Notes: generated by a model not told the origin, from the sequence alone. A DNA stretch of 64,000 nt from Bog-473 sp963726005 (GCA_963726005.1 CAVSAT010000020.1:1-64000), one strand, 5' to 3'. Shown: positions 8,982 to 18,051, counted from the stretch's first letter. Numbers and translations: made by a program.

Positions 8982-9176
8982 TTAGTCCTCCTCAATTCGT
9001 AAAGCATGGGTGGGGCAATATTCCACGGCCAACTCGACTACACGGCGTTGGTCTTCGGAAGGGCGAGGGGCGAGCAGCGTGAGCTCGTCCTTTTTTCGGG
9101 ACGGAAGACGCATCGGGAGAGACACGGGTCGAGCAGCTCCAACGCGCCATCACGGTCCACTACTTCAGTCCATACG
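8982..9176 (-). pseudogene. Ferredoxin C-terminal remnant
   Basis: The minus strand ends with a clear ferredoxin tail, VELAVEYCPTHALRIEED and stop, carrying the last cluster Cys and the CPTHA motif. Upstream, VVDRDGALELLDP is readable but in another frame, and SPDASSVP sits in between. At least two indels separate these pieces. The N-terminal cluster-binding half is absent. It was a small 3Fe-4S/4Fe-4S ferredoxin preceding the SnoaL-like gene. Confidence 0.7.
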
Positions 9177-9352
9177 TGCCAATTTCAATTGCTTCAAGAT
9201 AACCAGCTGTTCCGTTCCGCGTCGCGCACCCAGGGCGCCCCGACCAACACGCCAGTCGGCAATCCCGTAGGGTGAATCTTTGGGTGCGGCAGCAGAATTT
9301 GTCCGACGATCCTCAAGCTGAGCGCCAACGGCAGCGCCGTCGTTGAGGATAA

Positions 9353-9781
9353 TCCGCCGAGCAACCCTGTTTTGCCACCATCGGCGACCACATCCCCAAA
9401 CACCGCCGGCTCATGAAAACGGTGGGACGCCTTGCCACCCACCCCCAGCTCTTTGTTCGGACCAACGGTTGGGATCTGGATGTGCTCACCCGGTTCCTGA
9501 CTGACCCGGTCGTGCAGAGCAGCCGCGGCCTCGACGTGGTCGGCACGACCGAACAACTCGAGCACGTGGCCACGCTGATCCCCAATGACTGGTTCGCCGC
9601 CTCCGCCACGGGCAGCCCGGAGCAGTGCGTGACCGCCATCCGCAATCAATTCGATCTCGGCTGCGACGGCGTCATCATGCACGGAGCGTCGCCCGAGGAA
9701 CTAGCGCCGGTTGTCGCGGCCTACCGGGCATCCGGTGAGCTCTCCAAACAAAACGGTGCGAGCGACGAGGTCGGGAACTGA
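9353..9781 (+). pseudogene. C-terminal fragment of a luciferase-like F420-dependent oxidoreductase
   Basis: The frame opens after a TAA at 9350 and encodes only the last 140 residues of an LLM-class enzyme: GDHIPKHRRL, then NDWFAASATGSPEQCV, and FDLGCDGVIMHGASPEEL near the end. The catalytic N-terminal barrel half is missing. The first ATG is at 9413, but the homology starts before it, so this is a truncation and not a short gene. Its stop overlaps the next ATG (TGATG), a trace of an operon with the phosphotransferase. Confidence 0.7.
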
Positions 9782-10685
9782 TGCAATCAGTTGTCGACCA
9801 TCCCCAGGGCCTCTCGGCGCAATGGATCTCCGAAGCACTCCATGCGGCGGGCCATCCCTTTACCGTGTCCGACGTTCGATTCGAACGTGTTGGAACCGGC
9901 CAGATGGGCACCCACCTACCGGTTGGACTTGTCCTATGAAGGCGTGGAGGGGCCCCCGACCCTGACTGCCAAGCTGGCCGGCGAGGATGAGGGGATGCGG
10001 TCAATGGTTGCCCCAGGATACGCCGCCGAGGTGGGTTTCTACTCGAGGTTGGTCCCAGGCCTCAATATCCGCACTCCTCGGTGCTGGTATGGCGCTATCA
10101 CCAACGACCACACACGCTTCACCTTGCTGCTCGACGACATGTTCCCGGCCACGCCAGGAATCCAAACCGAGGGGTGCACCGTCGATCAAGCCGCAGCATC
10201 GCTACGAACTCTGGTCGGATTGCACATTCCGTGGTTGGACGATCCGAAGCTGCGCCACATGGAATTTCTCATGCGCAGACAAGGACACCGCTGCGATGAT
10301 GGCGCAAGTCATGTCGCAGGCCTGCGAGGCATACATGGAGCGGCATGCCGACGATGTGGCGCCCGAAGATGGCGAGACCCTGCGTCGCGCCTGCACGGTG
10401 ATCGAGCGGTGGCAACTCGCCGAGGCCTCGCCGTTCTCGGTCATACACGGGGACTATCGCCTCGACAATCCGCTGTTCGATCCGGCGACGGGCGAGGCCA
10501 CGGCAGTCGACTGGCAGACTGCTGCGATTGGCCCACCGCTGCGCGATGTGGCCTACTTCCTCGGCACGAGTATGCGAAGTGAAGACAGGGCAGCCCACGA
10601 AGAGTCGTTGGTCCGTACCTACCACGCTGCTCTCCTTCAGAGTGGCCTCAGCATGTACAGCTTCGATCATTGTTGGAACGACTAA
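9781..10685 (+). pseudogene. Aminoglycoside phosphotransferase-family protein, two frameshifts
   Basis: Three frames together make one kinase-like chain of about 300 residues. The first (9781 to about 9920) gives the start and the N-lobe beginning (VRFERVGTGQMG). The second (about 9920-10280) gives YRLDLSYEG...FTLLLDDMFPATPG. The third (about 10280-10685) gives the catalytic part with FSVIHGDYRLDN and AVDWQTAAIGPP, followed by RDVAYFLGTSM. The Brenner-type HGDxRxDN and the metal Asp are kept, so the frame loss is fairly recent. Such proteins act on small molecules or CoA-linked metabolites; the true substrate is unknown. Confidence 0.8.
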
Positions 10686-10976
10686 CGCATCGGGCAGCTC
10701 CAGGGGCCGATGATCGCCGTCATCGGATGCATCTACGCCGGCACCAGGCGCACCAAGAAATCAGACGCGATGTTCATCGCGATGGTTCGCCGTTCGTGCG
10801 CGGCTGTGCGGGATCTGGGATCGCTCGACCTCGTCTGAAAAGCAAGGCCGCAGGGGCACTGGCTGCCTTGACGGCCGCGAGTTCGACCTCGAGCTCCTCA
10901 ATGGTCTGGCGTGCCACAGCCAGCTCGTCGACCTCGATGCTCTTCGCGCCTTCTTTCAGGCCTCGACTTGTGACCG
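10686..10976. other. Intergenic / decayed DNA
   Basis: No gene is supported. On the minus strand a coiled-coil-like stretch (VARQTIEELEVELAAVKAASA, about 10850-10930) faintly resembles the tail of a small DNA-binding transposase subunit, but it is too short to name. Confidence 0.3.
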
Positions 10977-11018
10977 GTAAAGACACGTAAAGACACGTAA
11001 AGACACGTAAAGACACGT
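10977..11018. repeat. Four tandem 10-bp iterons at the right end of the island
   Basis: The unit gtaaagacac is repeated four times without error (10977-11016) followed by a partial unit. The same unit occurs twice at 7672-7691, and as gtaaggtcac at 152-171. The following text (cggagagtctgatcttct) resembles what follows the iterons of module A. Candidate binding sites for the recombinase or excisionase. Confidence 0.7.
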
Positions 11019-11071
11019 CGGAGAGTCTGATCTTCTGGGGGATCCCACTTCGGCCCTGTGATCTGGGCTTT

Positions 11072-11147
11072 TGGTGGAGGTGAAGGGACTCGAACCCTCG
11101 GCCTCTACATTGCGAACGTAGCGCTCTTCCGGCTGAGCTACACCCCC
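11072..11147 (-). tRNA. tRNA-Ala (anticodon CGC)
   Basis: The minus strand folds into a full cloverleaf. The 7-bp acceptor stem contains the G3-U70 wobble pair that marks alanine tRNAs. A D arm with GCTC/GAGC, an anticodon loop TTCGCAA (anticodon CGC, codon GCG), a T arm with GTTCGAGTC and an encoded CCA follow. It is the attachment site of the island: the 3' half is duplicated at 1-47, and the island lies on its 3' side, so the gene stays intact. Confidence 0.95.
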
Positions 11148-11226
11148 GGCACCGACCAGATTAGTCGGGCGCACGAAACCGTCCCGAGCGGCTGCCGCGG
11201 GCGCACGAGGGACGATGCAGCCTCGC

Positions 11227-11940
11227 TCAGCGCGCGGCAGCTGCCCGGGGCATCTCGAAGTCGTCGTCGTCCCAGGCTCCCGGGAAGCCGGCCGCCGCCG
11301 CGTCGAACCGCCCGCCCGCCCCTTGCGGACCGGGACCGTCTTCCCGGTGGGCCCGGCGCCGGGCCTGCTCGGCCTCGAGCTCCTTCGCATAGGCCATCAA
11401 GGCGACGAGGCCGAGGGCGGCCACCCCGGCCAACCCGGTGAACACCCAGGCCAGGTGCATCCCCGGCCATATCCCGATCAGCGCCGTCGAGAGTGCCACC
11501 CCGCACAAGGCGCGCAGCAGCGTGGTGCAGCGGCGGCGGGCCTCCTCGCGGCGGAAGGCCGACAGGTCAGCGCCCACCTCGGGCAAACAGGCAGGTTCGG
11601 GCCGGTCCAGTACTCCGATCCGCTCGTAGTGGCCGCCCTCCCCGTCATCGACGTCGGCCGCCGCGGCGTTGTCGGTCGGCCGGAGCAACACCAATTTCGG
11701 CCGGGACGAGTCGACGGTTGGTGCAGCGACTTCCGCGGGCGCGGCTCCAGGAAAGGCTGTGTGCAGTCGGTATGCCGGCGCCACCGTCTTCGGACCTGCG
11801 TGTTCGAGGAGCTGCAGCTGATGATGGAAGTGGTCGATGGAACCAACACCTGAACGCTCACTGAATCGCCGCCACACGCTCGGCGCCAACACTCCCACCC
11901 AGAGCAGAACTACGAGGACCAGCAGAATCACAATGGTCAC
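11227..11940 (-). CDS. Membrane protein, SepX/GlpR-like
   Basis: A 237-residue protein from a GTG start. There is an N-terminal membrane helix (VILLVLVVLLWVGVLAPSVW) followed by RRFSERSGVGSIDHFHHQLQLLE. A variable hydrophilic middle follows, then two further hydrophobic segments near residues 140-185, and an acidic C-terminus with a WDDDDFEMPRA tail. The N-terminal layout (helix, xPxxWRR, S..F...L..L) resembles the actinobacterial division-site protein family SepX/GlpR, but no direct evidence of role is present. It is a stand-alone gene flanked by tRNA-Ala. Confidence 0.55.
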   Translation of the reverse strand: MTIVILLVLVVLLWVGVLAPSVWRRFSERSGVGSIDHFHHQLQLLEHAGPKTVAPAYRLHTAFPGAAPAEVAAPTVDSSRPKLVLLRPTDNAAAADVDDGEGGHYERIGVLDRPEPACLPEVGADLSAFRREEARRRCTTLLRALCGVALSTALIGIWPGMHLAWVFTGLAGVAALGLVALMAYAKELEAEQARRRAHREDGPGPQGAGGRFDAAAAGFPGAWDDDDFEMPRAAAAR

Positions 11941-12129
11941 TCCCCGACGACCTACCTTCGCTCTCCGGTGCCAAGCCTATTGAAGGGCCTGCAACCAATG
12001 GTGGATGGTGGGGAAATGCCACAGCGCCGACCTCGTCGGCACTTCTCCGCTTCACTCCGTTTGTACCCCTCTCACCGCGTCGAAGCAAGCGCACGTGAAC
12101 GTCCCTGTTCATGCACTCGCGGACGCGGG
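11941..12129. other. Intergenic region
   Basis: About 190 bases between the start of the membrane-protein gene and the end of the ABC ATPase gene. No gene or clear hairpin is supported. Confidence 0.3.
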
Positions 12130-12926
<797 letters not shown>

Positions 12927-12930
<4 letters not shown>

Positions 12931-13244
12931 GTCCCGGTTCGTTGGACGTCCGCGATGCGCCGGGAGATACGGCCGATGAGACCGGAACAGCACTGTGCCC
13001 AAGTCCGCTCGCCGGCCAACCAGAGCCAGAGCTCGCGCCGGTAACCGAGCACGACCAGCCGGAATGCTTCCTCTCCGAGGCCGGCCGAGGCCAGAAAGCG
13101 CCAGCGGGCCCAGAGCCAGGCCACGACGCCGTCGTCGTCCGTCAGCACGTCGTCGAGCTCGCGCCCGTCGAGGACGGCGGCAAGCCAGCGCTCGGCCCGT
13201 GCCACGGGCTCGTCGGGCACGTGCAGGACTGGAACCGTGGTCAC
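12927..13244 (-). CDS. Hypothetical protein, Trp-rich, in sulfite-reductase operon
   Basis: About 105 residues, mostly helical, with a striking run of aromatic residues (VVAWLWARWRF and ELWLWLAGERTWAQCCSG). I do not recognise a family. The start is GTG 13244 or TTG 13250; the latter overlaps the stop of the FrhB-like gene. The downstream GTGA overlap with the ABC ATPase shows it is translated within this unit. A CC pair near residue 87 might bind metal, but there is nothing further to support this. Confidence 0.6.
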
Positions 13245-13246
13245 GG

Positions 13247-14518
13247 TCAATGACGGATGTAGACCGGCTGGCGATCGGTGCCGTCGTAGGCGCGCACGTG
13301 CTCCTCGAATTCGATGAACAGCGGGGCGTCGGGATCGAGCTTCCGTTGGAGGGTGCGATTCGCGATCTTCTTGTCCAAAGCGTCCAGGCGCAAGAGCGCG
13401 GCCGGATCGTCGAGGCCGCGCACGTCGAGCTTCGAGCGGGCGGCCTGGAAGGCGAGACGACCCCGCTCGGTCCGGATGAGCACACTCGTCCAGCCGTTCA
13501 TGGAGCCGACGCTGCCGACCGATATGTCGGCCGAGCGGCCGAGGAAGTCGGCGCACTCGTCACAGCCCTTGAGCGCCGCACCGTGGAAGTCCTTGACGGG
13601 CTCGTCGACAGCCAGCTCGCCATCGCGGTACTCGACGATCATCCGGCCGCGGATAACGTCCATCTTCGAGACCCGGTCCAGATCGACGCCGCGCTTGTCG
13701 CGCAGCTCCCGCAGCGTCAGCGCCTCGTAGTCGAAGTTCTTCGTGCACATGAGCGCGATGGTCAACACGACCGCATCGACCCGGTGCGCCCCCGTGGGCC
13801 AGCGGCGCGCTTGCATCGCCCGCAGACCTTGCACTTCACATGGAGTGCCAACGACCGCAATACGCGGCTTGGGTGGCAGGCTGTACCCCGACAGATCCAA
13901 CTCGGCCAACGCCATTGTCTGGTTGTAGAAGCTGCCCGAGGCGGCCCTGACCTCGTCGGCCGTTGTCGCGATGGTGGCGATCCCCTTCCACTGCTCGTCG
14001 GGATCGGGGCTCGGCTTGGACACGAGGGCGCCATCGATCTCGCCGGCGGCCAGGAGCCCCATGAGGAGAGCGCTGACCGCCCCGCCGTCTTGCACGTCGT
14101 CCAACTGCGCACTTGCCCGCACGGCGTAGGAGTCCACGACCGCGCCGAGCCCGTCGGCCGGCGGGCCGCCACTGATCTTCCAGTACGTGTCCGACGAGTC
14201 CGAGCGGACCTGGGCCGGCTGGACCTCGGCGTCCCCGTCGGCCGCGACGGTCGACGGTGGCCACAATGCCTCGTACCGAAGGCCGCCACGCGGGCAGAAG
14301 TCCCAGCACAGCGAGCAACCCGTGCACATCTTGACCAGCTCCGGCAGGTTGGTGTCCTCATCGATGCCGATCGAGTTCGAGGGACAGACAGCGACGCACG
14401 TGCCGCACTGGATGCAGCGGTCGGCGTGGATCACGCCGGCCTCCAGCTCCCAGAACCACACCTTGCCGGGGGGCTCGGTGATCCCGTTCATCTGCTCCCT
14501 GAGGCGGTAGCGCTTCAC
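13247..14518 (-). CDS. Coenzyme F420 hydrogenase/dehydrogenase beta-subunit (FrhB)-like iron-sulfur flavoprotein
   Basis: A 423-residue protein. Two [4Fe-4S] ferredoxin motifs lie at the N-terminus (C35, C38, C41, C45 and C65, C68, C71, C75). An FrhB N-domain and a C-domain follow, with IAVVGTPCEVQGLRA, an ALMCTKNFDYEAL Cys and KGCDECADFLGRSADISVG. Members oxidise F420H2 through FAD and pass electrons to iron-sulfur centres. The GTG overlaps the stop of the sulfite reductase gene (GTGA), so it is made with that enzyme. In methanogen Fsr the same two modules are fused in one protein. I infer that it feeds electrons from F420H2 to the reductase. Ferredoxin as donor remains possible. Confidence 0.85.
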   Translation of the reverse strand: MKRYRLREQMNGITEPPGKVWFWELEAGVIHADRCIQCGTCVAVCPSNSIGIDEDTNLPELVKMCTGCSLCWDFCPRGGLRYEALWPPSTVAADGDAEVQPAQVRSDSSDTYWKISGGPPADGLGAVVDSYAVRASAQLDDVQDGGAVSALLMGLLAAGEIDGALVSKPSPDPDEQWKGIATIATTADEVRAASGSFYNQTMALAELDLSGYSLPPKPRIAVVGTPCEVQGLRAMQARRWPTGAHRVDAVVLTIALMCTKNFDYEALTLRELRDKRGVDLDRVSKMDVIRGRMIVEYRDGELAVDEPVKDFHGAALKGCDECADFLGRSADISVGSVGSMNGWTSVLIRTERGRLAFQAARSKLDVRGLDDPAALLRLDALDKKIANRTLQRKLDPDAPLFIEFEEHVRAYDGTDRQPVYIRH

Positions 14519-16248
14519 GGGGTCACCGCCTCTGCCGTGACGCTCAATGTCGAGCGCAGGTCATCGGGGGCGGTGCGTCGTGCCCACAAATAGAACGGCT
14601 CACCCGGCCGGTGCTCCTCGCGGTAACGGGAGACGACCCGGACGAGGGCGTCGGGCACTCGGTCAACGGGGAGTGCGCCAACGATCCAGTCGATGAACGC
14701 GGCGTCCGGGCCGAGCGATCCACCCAACCCGATATCCACGGCCTCTTCGATGTGTTCGTCGACGTGGGCAATGTCGCCCCGGAAGCCGATGTCCGCGATC
14801 TGGGGCTGCGCGCACGACGCGGAACACCCGGAGAAGTGCATCCGGATGACTCCGGCGTCCTCGGGTCGAGCCTGGCCATCGCCAGCAGACGACAGCTGTG
14901 CATCGAGAGCCCGCGCCCACTTCACGGCGCGCTCCTTGGTCTCCACGACGGCGAAGCGGCAGAACTCCGAGCCCGTGCAGGCGACGACGCCGCGTTCGAA
15001 GGGCCCAGGGAACGGGGAGTACGTCTGCATCAGCGGCTCGGCCAGGAGCTCGTCGAGCTTCGCCTCGGGCACCCCGGAGACGACGAAGTTCTGGTCGGTG
15101 CCGATGCGGACGCCCCCGTCGCCGTACGTCTCAGCGAGGCGTGCCAGCTCTACGAGGTCCAGGCCGTGCATCCTGCCTACGGGGACCGAGCAGCCGACGT
15201 AGAGCAGGCCCGGCTGCTTCTGGGGGTGGACACCGACGTGGTCGCCGCGGAACGCGGTGGTGAGCTCCCGGGCGGCGGGGGGCAACGGGAAGTTCGTGCG
15301 CTCGTCAAGGGCCGACCGGAACCCCTCGGGGCCGAGTTCCTGCGCGAGGTAGCGCATCCGCGCCAGCCCGCGGTTCTCCCGGTTGCCCAGCTCACCAAAG
15401 ACCTGGGCCACTCCCCGGCAGAGTTCGACGGCCTGATCGGGGCGGATGAAGACGTCGACGTCGGAGGCCATCCGCTCCCCGTCGGAGAGTCCTCCGCCGA
15501 TCAGCACGTTGAAGCCGACCGTGCCGTCCGTTTGCTCGGCCGGCCACAGGCCGATGTCGTTGATCTCGACCCGGGCGCAGTCCTCCGTGCAACCGGTGAC
15601 GGCGATCTTGAACTTGCGCGGCAGGTTGGCGTACTCGCGGTTACCCGTGAAGAACGCCGAGATGGCCTGCGCCACCGGCAGCGCTTCGAGCACCTCGTCC
15701 GTGTCGATGCCCGACACCGGGCACGAGCAGACGTTGCGCGCCGAGTCGCCGCACGCCTGAACCGTGGTCAACCCGACATCCCAGAAGCGCTGCCAGATGC
15801 GCGGCACGTCTGCGATACGGATCCAGTGCAACTGAATGTCCTGCCGGGTGGTGAGGTCAGCGTAGCGATTGCCAAAAACTGGACTGTCGTCGGGACCCTC
15901 GGCAAAGGCATCGGCCGCCACACCGATCTCGCGCACCTGGGCCGCGGTCATCATCCCGCCCGGCACCTTGATCCGCATCATGAAGGCATCGCCACCCTGG
16001 CGCTGCGGGTACATACCCACCCACTTGAGGCGTTCCGCTTCGCCCGGGACCTTGGCGATGGAATCGGCTCCCTGTTTGGAGTACGTGTCGATGACCGCCT
16101 GTGCCACCTCGAACGGATGCCGGGCGAGCTTCAGCTGCTCTACGGAGTTGAGCTCGCCGATGTCCCGGTACGGCCGGATGAACTTGAGCCCGCGGTCACG
16201 GCGACCGCGGAACTCCATCCCATAGGGATTGTCGAGGTCACGCGGCAC
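14515..16248 (-). CDS. Siroheme sulfite reductase (nitrite/sulfite reductase family)
   Basis: 577 residues from a GTG that overlaps the last base of the cysH stop. It has two ferrodoxin-like halves of the nitrite/sulfite reductase family. The siroheme-[4Fe-4S] ligands are C424-x5-C430 (ACTGSEFC) and C475-x3-C479 (GCSASC). Upstream, RQDIQLHWI and the CGDSARNVCSCP stretch match the substrate and siroheme Arg/Lys-containing region. It reduces sulfite to sulfide with six electrons. Sequence alone cannot exclude nitrite, but cysH, cysD, cysN and siroheme synthesis around it indicate sulfite. Its coupling to an FrhB-like gene is unusual. Confidence 0.9.
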   Translation of the reverse strand: MPRDLDNPYGMEFRGRRDRGLKFIRPYRDIGELNSVEQLKLARHPFEVAQAVIDTYSKQGADSIAKVPGEAERLKWVGMYPQRQGGDAFMMRIKVPGGMMTAAQVREIGVAADAFAEGPDDSPVFGNRYADLTTRQDIQLHWIRIADVPRIWQRFWDVGLTTVQACGDSARNVCSCPVSGIDTDEVLEALPVAQAISAFFTGNREYANLPRKFKIAVTGCTEDCARVEINDIGLWPAEQTDGTVGFNVLIGGGLSDGERMASDVDVFIRPDQAVELCRGVAQVFGELGNRENRGLARMRYLAQELGPEGFRSALDERTNFPLPPAARELTTAFRGDHVGVHPQKQPGLLYVGCSVPVGRMHGLDLVELARLAETYGDGGVRIGTDQNFVVSGVPEAKLDELLAEPLMQTYSPFPGPFERGVVACTGSEFCRFAVVETKERAVKWARALDAQLSSAGDGQARPEDAGVIRMHFSGCSASCAQPQIADIGFRGDIAHVDEHIEEAVDIGLGGSLGPDAAFIDWIVGALPVDRVPDALVRVVSRYREEHRPGEPFYLWARRTAPDDLRSTLSVTAEAVTP

Positions 16249-16928
16249 TAGGCGTGCAGGCCGCACTCGGACTTGTCGAGGCCAGACCAGCGCCCCGAGC
16301 GTGGATCCTCCCCTTCGGCCACCGGGCGCGTGGTCGGCGCACAACCGATGGACCGGTAACCCCGGGAGACGAGCGGGTGCACGGGCAGTGCGTGGTCGGC
16401 CAGGTACGACGTGATGTCGTCATCGGTCCAGGTGGCCAACGGGTTGATCTTCACCAGTCCGAACGAGGCATCCCAGCTGACGATGGGTGCATCGGCCCGG
16501 GTGGGGCCGTCGGCGCGCTTGAGCGACGTCATCCAGGCCCGCTTGCCGGCGATCGCGCGCCGCAGCGGGTCCACCTTGCGGAACTGGCAGCATTGTTCCG
16601 TGCCGCACGGGTGGGCCGCCGCATCGGGGCCCGGCTTGGACACCGTGAGGTTCAGCCCGTAGCGTGCCCGTACGTCCTCGACGAAGGACAGCGTCTCGGG
16701 GAAATGTGCCTCGGTGTCCAAGAAGACGACCTCGATTCCGGGCCGGACCTTGGTGACCAGGTCGATGAGGACGATGTCCTCGAAGGAGGCGGCGACGACC
16801 ATGGAGTCGTCGAACGTCTCGACGGCCCAGCGGATGACGGCGCTGGCCGGTGCGGACTCGAACCCGTTGCTGATCACGGAGAGCTCGTCCAAGCTCAATG
16901 GCTGCTCCTTCACGTAGGTCTCGGCCAC
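16248..16928 (-). CDS. cysH: Phosphoadenylyl/adenylyl-sulfate reductase (APS reductase)
   Basis: 226 residues, GTG start. The PP-loop-like N-terminus is VVAASFEDIVL, with a DTEAHFPET substrate motif. It has the catalytic C-terminal Cys in ECGLH (C222) and a Cys pair C113-C114 (QCCQFRK) typical of [4Fe-4S] APS reductases. The usual CxxC is GCAPT here: C196 is present but the fourth ligand is Thr199. It reduces APS to sulfite using thioredoxin. It heads the minus-strand unit and faces cysD across a shared control region. Confidence 0.92.
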   Translation of the reverse strand: MAETYVKEQPLSLDELSVISNGFESAPASAVIRWAVETFDDSMVVAASFEDIVLIDLVTKVRPGIEVVFLDTEAHFPETLSFVEDVRARYGLNLTVSKPGPDAAAHPCGTEQCCQFRKVDPLRRAIAGKRAWMTSLKRADGPTRADAPIVSWDASFGLVKINPLATWTDDDITSYLADHALPVHPLVSRGYRSIGCAPTTRPVAEGEDPRSGRWSGLDKSECGLHA

Positions 16929-16983
16929 CGATCCTCACTTCTTTCCGAGGCGATCAGGCCTTTCGGGGGCCCGCCGCCGGCGC

Positions 16984-17014
16984 TTGACGCCCGTCCGAAT
17001 GCAGGCTTTAGTAT
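16984..17014 (+). promoter_or_regulatory. Candidate cysD promoter
   Basis: TTGACG (16984-16989) and TAGTAT (17009-17014) resemble -35 and -10 boxes with a 19-bp gap, just before the palindrome at 17018. The spacing is slightly long; the call is tentative. Confidence 0.35.
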
Positions 17015-17017
17015 ACA

Positions 17018-17032
17018 TGACCAAAATGGTCA
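17018..17032. promoter_or_regulatory. Perfect palindrome in the cysH-cysD control region
   Basis: TGACCA-aaa-TGGTCA is a perfect 6-3-6 inverted repeat directly after the putative -10 box and before the likely cysD start (17050). It is well placed to block transcription of cysD. Which regulator binds is unknown. Confidence 0.55.
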
Positions 17033-17049
17033 AGATTCGAAGAGGCCCC

Positions 17050-18051
17050 ATGGACACCGCCGCCGCCTTGCACTCCCTACAGGACCGCCCCGCAGTGGGC
17101 TCCGACGCGGGCCGACCCCGGGGTTCGGTGACCGCCCTGGTCAGGCCCGTCGAGCACCCCTTGGGCCACCTCGACCTCCTGGAATCCCTGGCCATCTTCA
17201 TCATCCGCGAGGTCGCGGCCGAGTCGGAGCGCCCGGTCCTCCTCTTCAGTGGTGGCAAGGATTCCGCCGTCCTGCTGCACCTTGCCTCGAAGGCCTTCAA
17301 GCCGGGGCGCATCCCTTTTCCCGTCCTGCACGTCGACACGGGGCACAACTTCCCCGAAGTCCTGGCCTACCGGGACGCGCAGGTCGAGGCCGAGGGTGCA
17401 CGGCTGCTGGTTGCACGGGTGCAGGACTCCATCGACCAGGGCCGGGTCGCCGACCCCGGGCCGACGGCGTCGCGCAACCGTCTCCAGACCACGACACTGC
17501 TCGACGCCATCAACACCAATGGATTCGATGCCGCCTTCGGAGGCGCTCGGAGGGACGAGGACAAGGCCAGAGCGAAGGAACGCGTGCTTTCGTTTCGCGA
17601 TTCCTTCGGCCGGTGGGATCCCAAGGCACAGCGTCCCGAGCTGTGGCAGCTCTATCAGGGCAGCGTGCGCCCGGGCGAACATCTCCGCGCCTTCCCCCTC
17701 TCGGACTGGACGGAGCTGGACATCTGGCAGTACATCCGCCGCGAACGCATTGAACTCCCTCCGATCTACTACGCCCACGAGCGTGAAGTCATTGAGCGTG
17801 ACGGCATGCTGCTGGCGCTCAGCGAATGGGTCAGCGCCGAGAACGGCGAGGATGTCCGCAAGGAGAAGGTGCGGTTCCGTACCGTGGGCGATGCCACCTG
17901 CACCGGTGCCGTGCGCTCCGACGCCGACACGGTGGAGGAGATCATCCGCGAGATCTCGGCGTCACGAATATCGGAACGAGGAGCGACCCGGGCCGACGAC
18001 CGCTTTTCGGAGACCGCCATGGAGGACCGCAAGCGTGAGGGGTACTTCTAG
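17050..18051 (+). CDS. cysD: Sulfate adenylyltransferase subunit 2
   Basis: 333 residues from ATG 17050. Earlier in-frame ATGs (16984, 17017, 17026) fall in the promoter and palindrome, so I reject them. It has the PP-loop LLFSGGKDSAVLLHLA, the VDTGHNFPEV motif and GGARRDEDKARAKERV, followed by LPPIYYAHER and a C-terminal KREGYF, all typical of CysD. With CysN it makes APS from ATP and sulfate. About 30 extra residues precede the usual start. Five bases separate its stop from cysN. Confidence 0.93.
   Translation: MDTAAALHSLQDRPAVGSDAGRPRGSVTALVRPVEHPLGHLDLLESLAIFIIREVAAESERPVLLFSGGKDSAVLLHLASKAFKPGRIPFPVLHVDTGHNFPEVLAYRDAQVEAEGARLLVARVQDSIDQGRVADPGPTASRNRLQTTTLLDAINTNGFDAAFGGARRDEDKARAKERVLSFRDSFGRWDPKAQRPELWQLYQGSVRPGEHLRAFPLSDWTELDIWQYIRRERIELPPIYYAHEREVIERDGMLLALSEWVSAENGEDVRKEKVRFRTVGDATCTGAVRSDADTVEEIIREISASRISERGATRADDRFSETAMEDRKREGYF

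Larger units (their letters stand above)
1..11071. mobile_element. Genomic island (probably two tandem elements) at tRNA-Ala
   Basis: The region lies directly downstream of the 3' end of the intact tRNA-Ala gene at 11072-11147. Positions 1-47 repeat exactly 11070-11116, that is the 3' half of that tRNA from anticodon loop to CCA. This is the usual signature of tyrosine-recombinase integration at a tRNA. A degenerate third copy near 7523-7567 splits the region into two segments. An excisionase-like gene sits just inside that copy. No integrase gene is visible. Several genes are frameshifted or truncated, so the island appears immobile and decaying. The left boundary may lie before base 1. Confidence 0.75.

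Noticed and set aside
9194..9682. 162-codon minus-strand frame
   Set aside because: Opposite the LLM fragment, whose plus-strand frame shows family motifs.
10774..11016. Minus-strand coiled-coil frame, possible transposase subunit tail
   Set aside because: Too short and its start lies in the iterons; no domain can be confirmed.
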